A stretch of 64,000 nucleotides of DNA from JAIUNP01 sp020161975 (GCA_036745275.1 DAIOGK010000004.1:1-64000); one strand, 5' to 3'. Counted from the stretch's first letter, positions 42,436 to 51,504 are shown. The notes: a model not told the origin generated them from the letters alone. A program made the numbers and translations.

Positions 42436-44046
42436 GTGATGGCGCTGCGTGAAATCCGGTTGTTGCCGCTCGTTGCAGCGTTCATCGCCTTCATCCTTTC
42501 CGCAGCCATCGCCTTCTTCGTAGGCCAGCGTGCCCAATATCAGGAGCGGGAGATTTATGAAGCCACCGCACTACACATCGAGGAGCGCGTTGGCGCCCAT
42601 ATCATACGGCTGAATGCCATCGCCGGCACAATCGTGGCGCTCGACACGATTCCGGAACGGACCTTCTTTGCCGAACTCGTTGAATCGATGATGGGCCAGA
42701 GTGGGATGGCAGGCGCACAGGGCTATGGCTTTGCCGAGCGGATCAGCGCCAGCACCCCCGCCGATGCCATTCTCCGGGTCCAGCGCGGCTACGACATGGT
42801 GCGCGCACCCTGGCCCGCCACCACCCAGCCGCTGCGTTATCCGATTGTTCTGCTGGAGCCGCAGGACCGGCGGAACGCTCTCGCGCTCAACTACGACATG
42901 TATTCAGAGTCTATCCGGCGCGAGGCCATCGAGAAGGCCGTCACCAGCGGCAGGACGGCGGTTTCGAGTGTGGTCGAACTGGTGCAGGAAGGCTTGGAAG
43001 CGCAGCGCCAGCGTGGTTTCCTGCTTTATACGCCGGTCACGCTGAAGACGCGCGCAGCAAACACAGCACCGAGCCAGCAGGCCACGCCCGTCGGCCTCGT
43101 CTACGCCCCTTTCCGCGCGGGCGACCTGATTGAAGACACGCTGGATCAAGCGCAGAAGACAACCGTCGCAATACGGGTCTATTCAGACAGAATAGCACCC
43201 GAAAATCTACTCTATGCCTCAAACTTCCCCCTCGAAAAAGGCACCGCATTCCCGATCCGGGTTGCAGACCGTACTTGGTACGTTCTGGCCGGTCCGGGTC
43301 CCGAGGAGGGGCGCATCAATCCCGCCGTGTTCGTGCTGCTGTTTGGTGTACTTCTGGCGGGGGCCGTGGGGGCACTCGCCAACGAGAATCTCAAGAAGTT
43401 GGAGGCAACTCGGCAACTGGCCTTGGAAATGCAGGCCCATGCCGAACAGCGAAACCTGATGCTGGGAGAGATGCAGCACCGGATCAAGAATTCAATTGCC
43501 CGGATGATGGCGCTCTTCCGCCTCACTGCGCGCGAAACCAGCGGCCGCGACGATCTGGTTTCGCTGTTCGATGACCGCTTGCAAACCATGGCGCGTGCGC
43601 AAAACCTGCTGATTTCAGAGACATCCGAGGCACGGACCCTGAAAGATGTGGTGCTGGAGGAAATGCGCCAATGGCAGCGCGAGGGCTTGGCGGAGATCAT
43701 TGACGGCCCGGTCGTGCAACTTCGGCGCTCCCAGACCCATGCCTTGCTGCTTGTCCTGCATGAACTCTCGACCAACGCCCTCAAGTATGGTGCGCTGGCC
43801 GCCGGCCTGCCGGTTTCCGTGCACTGGCGTCAGGAGCCTGACGGGGATGTCATTCTGACGTGGGACGAGGTGCGCGACGTCGGACAGGCGCCAGCCTCCG
43901 TCAGCGCAGGCTCGGGGTTCGGCAGCCGCTTCCTGCGCATGATGATCGAAGGGCAACTCGGCGGACGCTACGAACGCGAACTCACCGATACGGCGTTCCG
44001 TATGATCATCCGCTTTCCGTTACAGGATCGGGCGACCGGCAATTAG
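42436..44046 (+). CDS. CHASE-domain HWE-type sensor histidine kinase
   Basis: This 536-residue sensor has a membrane segment near residues 10-29, a periplasmic CHASE domain (AQGYGFAERIS, RAPWPATTQPLRYPIV, ALNYDMYSESIRREAIEKA), a second membrane segment near 297-314 (AVFVLLFGVLLAGAVGALAN), and a HisKA_2/HWE kinase core: EMQHRIKNSIARMMALFRLT with the phospho-His, then LVLHELSTNALKYGALA and GSGFGSRFLRMMIEGQLGG. Start GTG 42436 or ATG 42439. No response regulator is adjacent. It is convergent with infC, ends 1 base apart. Confidence 0.9.
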   Translation: MMALREIRLLPLVAAFIAFILSAAIAFFVGQRAQYQEREIYEATALHIEERVGAHIIRLNAIAGTIVALDTIPERTFFAELVESMMGQSGMAGAQGYGFAERISASTPADAILRVQRGYDMVRAPWPATTQPLRYPIVLLEPQDRRNALALNYDMYSESIRREAIEKAVTSGRTAVSSVVELVQEGLEAQRQRGFLLYTPVTLKTRAANTAPSQQATPVGLVYAPFRAGDLIEDTLDQAQKTTVAIRVYSDRIAPENLLYASNFPLEKGTAFPIRVADRTWYVLAGPGPEEGRINPAVFVLLFGVLLAGAVGALANENLKKLEATRQLALEMQAHAEQRNLMLGEMQHRIKNSIARMMALFRLTARETSGRDDLVSLFDDRLQTMARAQNLLISETSEARTLKDVVLEEMRQWQREGLAEIIDGPVVQLRRSQTHALLLVLHELSTNALKYGALAAGLPVSVHWRQEPDGDVILTWDEVRDVGQAPASVSAGSGFGSRFLRMMIEGQLGGRYERELTDTAFRMIIRFPLQDRATGN

Positions 44047-44047
44047 A

Positions 44048-44587
44048 TCAGCGCGGCGCCAGGATCATGATCATCTGGCGGCCTTCCATCGAGGGCTCGC
44101 TCTCGACCTTGGCAATCGTCGCCGTCTCGGCCTTCACGCGCATCAGCACCTTCATGCCGAGATCCTGGTGCGCCATTTCACGACCGCGATACCGAAGCGT
44201 TACCTTGACCTTGTTGCCTTCTTCGAAAAAGCTCTTCATGGCGCGCATCTTGACCTCGTAATCGTGGTCGTCAATGCCCGGACGCAGCTTGATTTCCTTG
44301 ACCTCAACGGTCTTCTGATTCTTGCGCGCCTCGGCGGCCTTTTTCTGCTCCTGGAACTTGAACTTGCCATAGTCCATGATCTTGCAGACAGGCGGCTGGG
44401 CCTGCGGCGCCACCTCGACGAGATCAAGCCCCTGATCTTCCGCCATTCGCAAGGCATCGAACGTGGGCACGACGCCCTTGTTCTGACCATCGGCGTCGAT
44501 CAGCATGACTTCACGGATGCGGATGTCCCGGTTCACACGCGGCCCGTCCTTGGGGGGCAGCGGAAGCGTTCTCATAGGGCGACGAAT
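44048..44587 (-). CDS. infC: Translation initiation factor IF-3 with an AUU start codon
   Basis: IF-3 binds 30S subunits and controls start-site choice. The 179-residue reading beginning (M)RRPMRTLPLPPKDGPRVNRD matches alphaproteobacterial IF-3; IREVMLIDADGQNKGVV and VCKIMDYGKFKFQEQ follow. The first ATG (44575) is 4 codons downstream. The codon at 44587 is ATT and is preceded 9 bases upstream by AGGAG (44601-44597), whereas the ATG at 44575 has no SD at a usable distance. AUU as the infC start is the known IF-3 autoregulation signal in E. coli. Confidence 0.93.
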   Translation of the reverse strand: MRRPMRTLPLPPKDGPRVNRDIRIREVMLIDADGQNKGVVPTFDALRMAEDQGLDLVEVAPQAQPPVCKIMDYGKFKFQEQKKAAEARKNQKTVEVKEIKLRPGIDDHDYEVKMRAMKSFFEEGNKVKVTLRYRGREMAHQDLGMKVLMRVKAETATIAKVESEPSMEGRQMIMILAPR

Positions 44588-44666
44588 GGCGGCAAACTCC
44601 TGATTGTTGAGCGAAGAGCGCGTTAAACGACGCGCGGGGTGAAAACGTCAGAAAACGCGCGGAAAG

Positions 44667-45884
44667 TCAATGATCTCGCGCACGGGACTGCAACAAAGCC
44701 GCATAAACATCCAGCGTATCGGCCACCATGCGATCCAAAGAGAAATGTTGCTCGACATGCCGGCGCGCCCGCTCGGCAAGAGCATCGCGGGCGGAGGGAC
44801 GAAGACCGAGCGCCATTCCCAGTGCATCGGCGAGCGGAGCGGCCTCATTGGCGGGCACACGCCAGCCCGTCCGCTGTTCGGGACGGACCTCGGGCGGAGC
44901 CAGTACCGTCTCGGGCACCGCGCCGAGTTCCGACACCACAACCGGCGCCCCCATCGCTTGCGCCTCGACCGCGACCCGGCCGAATGCTTCGGGTTCCGTC
45001 GACGGGACGGTGACGACCTGTGCGGCCAGAAACGCCGCCGGCATATCCGTGACATGGCCTACGCGCCGCACCACGGAGTCGAGCTTGCGCTCGGAAATGC
45101 GTTGATCGAGTTCACGCACGTAGGATTCCCGCCCCTGCGGATCGCCGGCGAGCACGAAAACGATATCCTTCATGCCCTGCGCTTTGAGAATCGCGGCAGC
45201 ATCAATCAGAACGCGGTGCCCTTTCCAGCCTGTCAGACGGGCCGCCAGCAGCACCACCTTCTGCCCCGGGGCGACCAGCCAGGAGCGGCGCATCCGCTCC
45301 ACGCGATCGGTGGCGACCTGGGCGGGATCGAACACCGTCAGATCCGTGCCGCGATGGATGACGCGCAGGCGCTCGGCCGGCGTCTGATGCTGGCGACGGA
45401 TCAGGTCTGCTGTGTAGTGGGAATTGGCGATGACGACATCGCCTCGCCCCATCACCGAATTATAGAGCACTTTGGGCGCGGAATTGCCCGAATAGCTGCC
45501 GTGATAGGTCGTGACAAAGCCGAGGCCGCAGGAGCGGGCAGCGGCGAGCGCGACCCAGGCCGGCGCCCGCGAGCGCGCATGGACCACCGACACATTCTCG
45601 TCTTTCAGAATGCGGCAGAGACGCCCGACGTTCAGCGCCATCGCCAGCGGATTCTTGGTCTTGGCCGGGAACGGCACCCAGATGCCCCCCTTGGCCTGCA
45701 ACTCGCCAATCAGACGCCCCCCTTCGGTGGCGACAAGCGCCCGCGCACCGATGCGGTTCAGCGCTTCAGCGATGTCGATGGTCGTGCGCTCGGCGCCGCC
45801 CGCCTCAAGATCGGGAATGATCTGGAGGATCGTTCGGCCTTCCAGCGGATGCGCTGTGGCGCGGGAAGCAGGCAGGTTTGACAC
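44667..45884 (-). CDS. Glycosyltransferase family 4 protein
   Basis: This about 405-residue GT-B enzyme has ILQIIPDLEAGGAERTTIDI, VVHARSRAPAWVALAAARS, IANSHYTADLIRRQHQ, VIHRGTDLTVFDP and the C-terminal donor motif STEPEAFGRVAVEAQAMGAP. Likely transfers a sugar in envelope or lipopolysaccharide synthesis; donor unknown. The start is GTG at 45884 with GGAG 4 bases upstream; an upstream TTG at 45941 has no SD. It lies upstream of infC on the same strand. Confidence 0.9.
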   Translation of the reverse strand: MSNLPASRATAHPLEGRTILQIIPDLEAGGAERTTIDIAEALNRIGARALVATEGGRLIGELQAKGGIWVPFPAKTKNPLAMALNVGRLCRILKDENVSVVHARSRAPAWVALAAARSCGLGFVTTYHGSYSGNSAPKVLYNSVMGRGDVVIANSHYTADLIRRQHQTPAERLRVIHRGTDLTVFDPAQVATDRVERMRRSWLVAPGQKVVLLAARLTGWKGHRVLIDAAAILKAQGMKDIVFVLAGDPQGRESYVRELDQRISERKLDSVVRRVGHVTDMPAAFLAAQVVTVPSTEPEAFGRVAVEAQAMGAPVVVSELGAVPETVLAPPEVRPEQRTGWRVPANEAAPLADALGMALGLRPSARDALAERARRHVEQHFSLDRMVADTLDVYAALLQSRARDH

Positions 45885-45991
45885 GGGGCTCCGGCTCGGG
45901 TTCAGCGAAAAGCTCGCGATGATGCGGGCAACATGCAACAAAGCGAATCAGTTCCGCGCTTGCCGCAAAGAATGACACAGGTCCTACAGCC

Positions 45992-46768
45992 ATGACGGAT
46001 GCGCTTCAATTTCTCGATGTGGATAGTGGCTCGGGCCGGGTGGAGATCGCGGTTCGAAATCGTCCGGGCAAGGGGCCGGCCATCGTCTGGCTCGGCGGAT
46101 TCATGTCTGACATGACCTCGACCAAGGCCGCCGCGCTCGATGCCTGGGCTGAGGCGCATGGTCATGCTTCCGTCCGCTTCGACTATTCCGGCCATGGCGC
46201 CAGCAAGGGGCGCTTCGAGGACGGCACGATCAGTGGCTGGCTTGATCAGGCCCTGGCGGTGATCACAGCCTTTGCCGGGCCACACCCTGTCCTCGTCGGC
46301 TCGTCCATGGGCGGCTGGATCGCGCTGCTGGCGACGTTGCGCCTGAAGGCGGCAGGTTCACCGCACCACCCTTCGGGACTTGTGCTGATTGCCCCTGCGG
46401 TGGATTTCACCGAACGACTGATGTGGGCGCAATTTTCCGACGCTATCCGCGATGAAATCATGACGAAGGGGCTTTGGCACCGCCACTCGCAATATTCGGA
46501 GACGCCCTATCCCATTACACGGGCGCTGATCGAGGATGGTCGCAGGAACCTCATCTACGGCGCTCCGTTCCACCTCGGCTGTCCGGTGCACATCCTGCAA
46601 GGCGGGCTGGACCCTGACGTACCGCAGGCCCATGCCCTGAAGCTGGTTGAGCATCTGCCGCAGGATGTCGTGCGCGTCACGCTTGTCCCCGACGGGGATC
46701 ATCGGCTCTCACGCGACCAGGATATCGCCAAGCTTGTTCAGGTGACCGCGACCATGGCGGCAGGGTAG
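45992..46768 (+). CDS. Alpha/beta hydrolase
   Basis: This 258-residue hydrolase has the oxyanion WLGGFMSDM, FDYSGHGASKG, nucleophile elbow LVGSSMGGWIALL, HILQGGLDPDVPQAH and the catalytic His in VTLVPDGDHRLSRDQD. Most similar to ABHD10-like thioesterases; substrate unknown. It diverges from the GT4 gene, and its stop lies inside a small hairpin shared with the convergent DUF1150 gene. Confidence 0.88.
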   Translation: MTDALQFLDVDSGSGRVEIAVRNRPGKGPAIVWLGGFMSDMTSTKAAALDAWAEAHGHASVRFDYSGHGASKGRFEDGTISGWLDQALAVITAFAGPHPVLVGSSMGGWIALLATLRLKAAGSPHHPSGLVLIAPAVDFTERLMWAQFSDAIRDEIMTKGLWHRHSQYSETPYPITRALIEDGRRNLIYGAPFHLGCPVHILQGGLDPDVPQAHALKLVEHLPQDVVRVTLVPDGDHRLSRDQDIAKLVQVTATMAAG

Positions 46769-46777
46769 CCCCTGCCG
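46758..46777. terminator. Possible intrinsic terminator-like hairpin
   Basis: CGGCAGGG (46758-46765) and CCCTGCCG (46770-46777) form an 8-bp stem with TAGC loop (the hydrolase stop codon). No long T-run follows, so activity is doubtful. Confidence 0.35.
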
Positions 46778-46797
46778 CTTCTGGCCCTTTCCGCGGC

Positions 46798-47073
46798 TCA
46801 GTGAAGCGAAACCGTGGCGAGTTCGTGCTCCCAGGCGCCTGCAATCGCCGCATCCTTCGAATCGGTCAGAAGAATGGGCGAGCCATCGGCCGACAGAAGC
46901 GCAAACAGGCGCATTCCCGGCTCCAGCTGCGGCGCATTGGGGTAAATCCGGTTGACGTCCTCAGAGAGCATCGGCCTGACGTAGGCGACCTTGCCGCCGC
47001 CAAGCGCCGCGAGTTCCTGAGTGGTGACCTCGGAAGCGTGTACGAGCTTCAGACCTGCGTTGCGACCCTGCAT
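46798..47073 (-). CDS. DUF1150 family protein
   Basis: This 91-residue protein shows LAALGGGKVAYVRPMLSEDV, PGMRLFALLSADGSPILLTD and AIAGAWEHELATVS, the DUF1150 core widely paired with Hsp20 in Rhizobiales. Function unknown, probably linked to the heat-shock gene. Start ATG 47073. It lies 31 bases after hsp20 on the same strand. Confidence 0.88.
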   Translation of the reverse strand: MQGRNAGLKLVHASEVTTQELAALGGGKVAYVRPMLSEDVNRIYPNAPQLEPGMRLFALLSADGSPILLTDSKDAAIAGAWEHELATVSLH

Positions 47074-47104
47074 GGCATCGCTCCTTTCTGTAGCATCCTT
47101 GCCA

Positions 47105-47533
47105 TTATTCCCGGCCAAGAATGTCTATTCTCTTAATGATCCGCTCCGGTTCCGGACGCGCAAGGTCGATGGACAACAAACCGTTTGCAAGTTCCGCACC
47201 CAGCACCTCCATCCCGTCAGCCAGCAGAAACGAACGCTGGAACTGGCGAGCGGCAATGCCGCGATGCAGAAAGTGCCGGGACTTGTCGTCAATCTGACGC
47301 CCGCGAATCATCAGCTGGTTTTCCTCCAGCGTGATGTCGAGCTGATCGCGCGTGAACCCAGCGACGGCCAGCGTGATGCGCAAGCGCTCGGGTTCATCCT
47401 CACCACGCGGTATCCGCTCGATATTGTAGGGCGGATAACCGTCATTTGCGGCCTTGGCTACACGATCAAGCGCACGCTCGATCTCGTCAAAGCCCAACAT
47501 GAACGGCGAGGACAGGGTAGGCACACGCGACAT
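47105..47533 (-). CDS. Small heat shock protein Hsp20 (alpha-crystallin)
   Basis: The 142-residue protein has MSRVPTLSSPFMLGFDEIER at the N-terminus and the alpha-crystallin domain PYNIERIPRGEDEPERLRIT, VAGFTRDQLDITLEENQLMI, FLHRGIAARQFQRSFLLADG. A holdase chaperone. Start ATG 47533. The usual rhizobial Hsp20-DUF1150 pair follows on the same strand. A sigma-32-like promoter is seen upstream; I did not see a clear ROSE thermometer. Confidence 0.92.
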   Translation of the reverse strand: MSRVPTLSSPFMLGFDEIERALDRVAKAANDGYPPYNIERIPRGEDEPERLRITLAVAGFTRDQLDITLEENQLMIRGRQIDDKSRHFLHRGIAARQFQRSFLLADGMEVLGAELANGLLSIDLARPEPERIIKRIDILGRE

Positions 47534-47600
47534 GATCGAAGCCCTTGAACAGGAGTGGCACTTCGTTCGCCCCGACCCGTTGCGGCGTCGGAACATCCCA

Positions 47601-47632
47601 TCATATGGAAAGGACCTGCCTGGGATGCAAGG
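47601..47632 (-). promoter_or_regulatory. Candidate RpoH (heat-shock) promoter of hsp20
   Basis: Minus-strand CCTTGCAT (47632-47625) and CCATATGA (47608-47601), 16 bases apart, resemble the CTTG.. / CCATnT pattern of alphaproteobacterial RpoH promoters. Predicted start is about 60 bases upstream of the ATG. Weak evidence. Confidence 0.35.
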
Positions 47633-47657
47633 GGGGCAGCGGCGCCCCGCGCAGTTT

Positions 47658-48389
47658 TCAGCTGCGGGCCAGTTCGCTGTAACGATCCCGCGAGCCGGAG
47701 AGGTGATGACGCATGGCAAGCCGCGCACCCTCGACATCCCTTGCTGCAATCGCCGCGATGATCCTGTCGTGCTCGGCAGCAATGGCCGTAAGATAGGTCA
47801 CCCGCTCTTCGTGCGTCGGCAGCGAGGACGGCATTGACTGCCGGGGAATGATGATCTGGCCGAGCGAGGAGAGGATGCGCGGAAAGTAAGGGTTTCCGGT
47901 CGCTTCCGCGATCGCCTTGTGAAATCCATAGTCGGCGCCGATCACAACATCGCCCTGCTCTGCACCGGTCATGAATTCGCGCTGGATCGACCGCATCGTC
48001 TCAAGATCGGCCTTCTTCGCCCGTTGGGCCGCCAGCCCCGCCCCCTCAACCTCCATGCCGATCCGGAGTTCGAGAATTTGCAGTATGCGTTCAATCGAGC
48101 CGATATCCTCCGCCGCGATCTTGAACAGGCCCTGTCCCGGTGCCGCCGTCACAAAGGCGCCGACGCCCTGGCGCGTCACCACAAGCCCCTCGGCGCGGAG
48201 CGCGGCCACCGCCTCGCGCACGACGGTTCGGCTCACACCGGTGAGCCGCACGATCTCCTGCTCGGTCGGCAACTTCTCGCCGGGTTTGATGCGGCCCGAG
48301 CGGATATCCTCGGACAACATGCGCACGAGATCTGATGTACGGCTCTGGGTTCCGCTCACCGGCTTCAGCGAAAATCCGTTATCAACCAT
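47658..48389 (-). CDS. FadR-type GntR transcriptional regulator
   Basis: The 243-residue protein has the GntR winged helix (DIRSGRIKPGEKLPTEQEIV, LTGVSRTVVREAVAALRAEG) and the FCD effector domain (ADYGFHKAIAEATGNPYF, EHDRIIAAIAARDVEGARLA with metal-binding His). The likely regulon includes an adjacent transport or catabolic gene, but upp separates it from the TctC-type gene. Start ATG 48389 has GGGGGT upstream; the in-frame ATG at 48407 has no SD. Confidence 0.88.
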   Translation of the reverse strand: MVDNGFSLKPVSGTQSRTSDLVRMLSEDIRSGRIKPGEKLPTEQEIVRLTGVSRTVVREAVAALRAEGLVVTRQGVGAFVTAAPGQGLFKIAAEDIGSIERILQILELRIGMEVEGAGLAAQRAKKADLETMRSIQREFMTGAEQGDVVIGADYGFHKAIAEATGNPYFPRILSSLGQIIIPRQSMPSSLPTHEERVTYLTAIAAEHDRIIAAIAARDVEGARLAMRHHLSGSRDRYSELARS

Positions 48390-48497
48390 ATCGACCCCCG
48401 TTTCCATCAGTTGTAGGACAACCGTGCAACGAAGGCAATTATCCCTTTGTTTTGATGCAGAAAGCACATTGGAGGCGGCGTTATCGCCGCCTGCCAT

Positions 48498-49127
48498 TTA
48501 TTTCGTCCCGAACATCCGGTCGCCCGCATCGCCAAGACCCGGAACGATATAGCCGTGATCATTCAGCTCACTATCGATTGCTGCGGCCCAAACCGGCACA
48601 TCCGGGTGGTGCGCATGGAAGTTGTCGATGCCCTGCCGGGCAGCCAGAAGACAGACGAAACGCATGTTCTTCACGCCCCGTTCCTTCAGACGCTCCACGG
48701 CGGCAATCGCTGAATTGGCGGTCGCCAGCATCGGATCGAGCACGATCACCAGACGATCGGCGACATCGGGCGGCGCCTTGAAATAATACTCCACCGCCAC
48801 CAGCGTTTCGGGGTCGCGGTAAAGTCCGATGTGGGCAACGCGGGCGCTCGGTACAAGGTCGAGCATCCCCTCGACGAAACCGAGGCCGGCGCGCAGGATC
48901 GGCGCCAGCACCAGCTTCTTGCCGTCGATCATCGGCGCCTGCATCCTGGCCAGCGGCGTCTCGATCTCGACCGTGTGCAGGGGCAGTTCGCGCGTCACCT
49001 CATAAGCCATCAGCATCCCGATTTCATTCAGGAGCTGACGGAAGGTTTTCGTCGAGAGCGTCTTGTCCCGCATCAGGCTCAGCTTGTGCTGAACCAGCGG
49101 GTGATCGACAACATTGACCATCTTCAT
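48498..49127 (-). CDS. upp: Uracil phosphoribosyltransferase
   Basis: Upp makes UMP from uracil and PRPP. The 209-residue protein has VNVVDHPLVQHKLSLMRDKT, VLAPILRAGLGFVEGML, the PRPP-like VLDPMLATANSAIAAVERLK and the C-terminal DAGDRMFGTK. Start ATG 49127 with AGGA about 9 bases upstream. The TctC-type gene ends 11 bases before it. Confidence 0.96.
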   Translation of the reverse strand: MKMVNVVDHPLVQHKLSLMRDKTLSTKTFRQLLNEIGMLMAYEVTRELPLHTVEIETPLARMQAPMIDGKKLVLAPILRAGLGFVEGMLDLVPSARVAHIGLYRDPETLVAVEYYFKAPPDVADRLVIVLDPMLATANSAIAAVERLKERGVKNMRFVCLLAARQGIDNFHAHHPDVPVWAAAIDSELNDHGYIVPGLGDAGDRMFGTK

Positions 49128-49138
49128 GGTGGATTTTC

Positions 49139-50122
49139 CTATTGAGCCTCGACCTTGGCGGCCTTGATGACGGCTTCCCACTTGTCCATTTCCGCATTGT
49201 GGTAGGCGACGAATGCCTTCGGATCGCGCACGGACAGGACGAACCCGAGCTTGGCCGCGCCCTCCGCCAACTGCGGCTTGGCCATGGCCGTCAGCACAGC
49301 CTTCGACAACCGCTCCTGCACAGCAGCGGGGGTTGCAGCGGGCACGAAAAGGGCGAGCCAGCTGTCAGCCTCGGCCCCCTGAAGCCCCTGTTCCTTCAGC
49401 AGCGGCACATCCGGCAACTGCGGATTGCGCACCCCGCTCGCCAGTGCAATCGCGCGCATTGAGCCGGCCTTGATCTGCCCCAATACACTCGGCAGCGTCG
49501 CAAAGGCGAGATCGATCCGCCCGGCCATCACCTCTGCCGCCATCGGCCCCGCGCCTTGATAGGGAATATGCGTCATGTCGGTGCCGGTCTTGGCCTTGAA
49601 CAGTTCCATCGCCAGATGCGAACCGGAGCCGACACCGGTGGAGCCGTAGTTGAGCTTGCCGGGGTCTTTCTTCGCCAGCGCGATGAGTTCGGGAATGGTT
49701 TTGACCGGCAGGTCGTTGCGCACCACCAGAACATGTTGAAGATCAGCCAGGCCGGCGACCGGTGCAAAATCCTTCACCGGATCGTAGTCGGCGTCCTTGA
49801 TCAGGAACTTGTTGTTCACATGCGTCTGGTTGTTGCCCAGAACGAGGGTGTAGCCATCGGCCTCGCCCTTGGCGACACCGCGCGTGCCGATGGAACCCGA
49901 GCCGCCCGGCTTGTTCTCGACGATGACCGACTGGCCGAGATCACTCTGGATCTCATTGGCGACGATCCGGGCAAGCGCATCGGTCGGCCCGCCCGGCGGA
50001 TAGGGAACCACGATGCGAACGGGCTTTGTCGGGAAGGTCTGTGCCCATGCAGCCCGCGCGGTCGCAAGCAGGGCGCCAGCCCCTGCGAGAAGGTGGCGTC
50101 TGGTCCAGTCAGCGTTCATCAT
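49139..50122 (-). CDS. Tripartite tricarboxylate transporter substrate-binding protein (TctC/Bug family)
   Basis: This 327-residue secreted protein has a Tat-like signal (DWTRRHLLAGAGALLATARA) and the Bug family fold: PVRIVVPYPPGGPTDALARI, GQSVIVENKPGGSGSIGTRG, NNQTHVNNKFLI, LAMELFKAKTGTDMTHIPYQ. Ligand unknown (often organic acids); no TctAB permease is adjacent. It is 11 bases upstream of upp. Start ATG 50122 or 50119, with GAGG close upstream. Confidence 0.9.
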   Translation of the reverse strand: MMNADWTRRHLLAGAGALLATARAAWAQTFPTKPVRIVVPYPPGGPTDALARIVANEIQSDLGQSVIVENKPGGSGSIGTRGVAKGEADGYTLVLGNNQTHVNNKFLIKDADYDPVKDFAPVAGLADLQHVLVVRNDLPVKTIPELIALAKKDPGKLNYGSTGVGSGSHLAMELFKAKTGTDMTHIPYQGAGPMAAEVMAGRIDLAFATLPSVLGQIKAGSMRAIALASGVRNPQLPDVPLLKEQGLQGAEADSWLALFVPAATPAAVQERLSKAVLTAMAKPQLAEGAAKLGFVLSVRDPKAFVAYHNAEMDKWEAVIKAAKVEAQ

Positions 50123-50242
50123 TCTGCCTCTTTACCGTAGGCACGGGGGCGCCCATGCCAAAAGTTCTTGATGCCTCGGACAGGCTTGCTAGAAGCAAAC
50201 GTCCGTTCCCGGACAGGTTTGCACAATCCGGAGTGTTCCGTC

Positions 50243-51445
50243 ATGGCCTTTCTTGCCGATGTCCTGAGTGTCGTAAAGCCGTCAGCCACCATTGCGCTGA
50301 CCCAGGCCGCGCGTGACCTGAAAGCGACCGGGAAAGACGTGATTTCACTGTCCGTCGGCGAGCCGGATTTCGATACGCCGCAGAACATCAAGGATGCGGC
50401 GATTGCTGCCATCAATCGTGGCGAGACCAAGTACACCCCCGTTGCCGGTATTCCGCAGCTGCGCGAGGCGATCTGCGCCAAGTATAAGCGCGAAAACGGG
50501 CTCGACTACAAGCCGGGCCAGGTCATCGTCGGCACGGGTGGCAAGCAGATCCTGTTCAACGCCTTCATGGCCACCATGAACCCCGGCGACGAGGTTGTCA
50601 TTCCGGCGCCCTACTGGGTCAGTTATCCGGAAATGGTCGCGCTTTGCGGCGGCAAGCCCGTGACCGTGACGACGAAGGAAGAGAACCAGTACAAGCTTCA
50701 GCCTGCCGAACTTGAGGCCGCGATCACGCCCAAGACCAAGTGGCTCGTGTTCAACTCACCGTCGAACCCGACGGGCGGGGCCTATACGCGCACCGAACTC
50801 AAGGCGCTGACCGACGTTCTGCTCAAGCATCCGCAAGTCTGGGTGCTGACCGATGACATGTATGAGCACCTGACCTTTGGCGACTTCGTGTTCACGACGC
50901 CGGCGCAGGTCGAGCCGAAACTCTATGACCGAACGCTGACCATGAACGGCGTCTCGAAAGCCTATGCCATGACCGGCTGGCGCATCGGTTATGCCGCCGG
51001 TCCCGAAGCGCTGATCAAGGCCATGGACATGATCCAGGGCCAGCAGACCTCGGGGGCCTGCTCCATCGCCCAATGGGCCGCCGTGGAAGCCTTGAACGGC
51101 CCCCAGGATTTCATCCGCGAATCGAAGAAGGTGTTCGAGGAGCGGCGCAATCTCGTTGTCTCGATGCTCAACCAGGCACGCGGCATCAAATGTGCCACGC
51201 CCGAAGGCGCATTCTATGTCTATCCCTCGATGAAGGCGCTCATCGGCAAGAAGACGCCGGAAGGCAAGATCATCGATACGGACGAGACTTTTGTGATGGA
51301 ACTGCTCAAGACCGAGGGCGTCGCCACGGTCCATGGCTCGTCCTTCGGCTTCGGCGACAGCTTCCGCGTCTCCTACGCCACCTCCAACGACAAGCTGGAG
51401 GAAGCCTGCCGGCGCATCCAGCGCTTCTGCGCAAGCCTGACCTGA
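50243..51445 (+). CDS. aatA: Aspartate aminotransferase (class I/Ib)
   Basis: This 400-residue PLP enzyme has VISLSVGEPDFDTPQNIKDA, YTPVAGIPQLREAICAKYKR, VFNSPSNPTGGAYTRTELKA and the PLP-lysine motif TMNGVSKAYAMTGWRIGYAA, typical of the Rhizobium AatA subgroup. It transfers the amino group between aspartate/glutamate and keto acids. Start ATG 50243 has GGAG 9 bases upstream. The gene symbol follows rhizobial usage. Confidence 0.9.
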   Translation: MAFLADVLSVVKPSATIALTQAARDLKATGKDVISLSVGEPDFDTPQNIKDAAIAAINRGETKYTPVAGIPQLREAICAKYKRENGLDYKPGQVIVGTGGKQILFNAFMATMNPGDEVVIPAPYWVSYPEMVALCGGKPVTVTTKEENQYKLQPAELEAAITPKTKWLVFNSPSNPTGGAYTRTELKALTDVLLKHPQVWVLTDDMYEHLTFGDFVFTTPAQVEPKLYDRTLTMNGVSKAYAMTGWRIGYAAGPEALIKAMDMIQGQQTSGACSIAQWAAVEALNGPQDFIRESKKVFEERRNLVVSMLNQARGIKCATPEGAFYVYPSMKALIGKKTPEGKIIDTDETFVMELLKTEGVATVHGSSFGFGDSFRVSYATSNDKLEEACRRIQRFCASLT

Positions 51446-51504
51446 GGCGCACCTTCAAGGTGGAAGCGTGGCTCCGCCTTGATTTGGCTGCAATTGGCCT
51501 TCAG

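Noticed and set aside
47534..47660. ROSE-type RNA thermometer before hsp20
   Set aside because: I looked for a UYGCU-type anti-SD element and a multi-hairpin leader but found no convincing pairing with the SD region.
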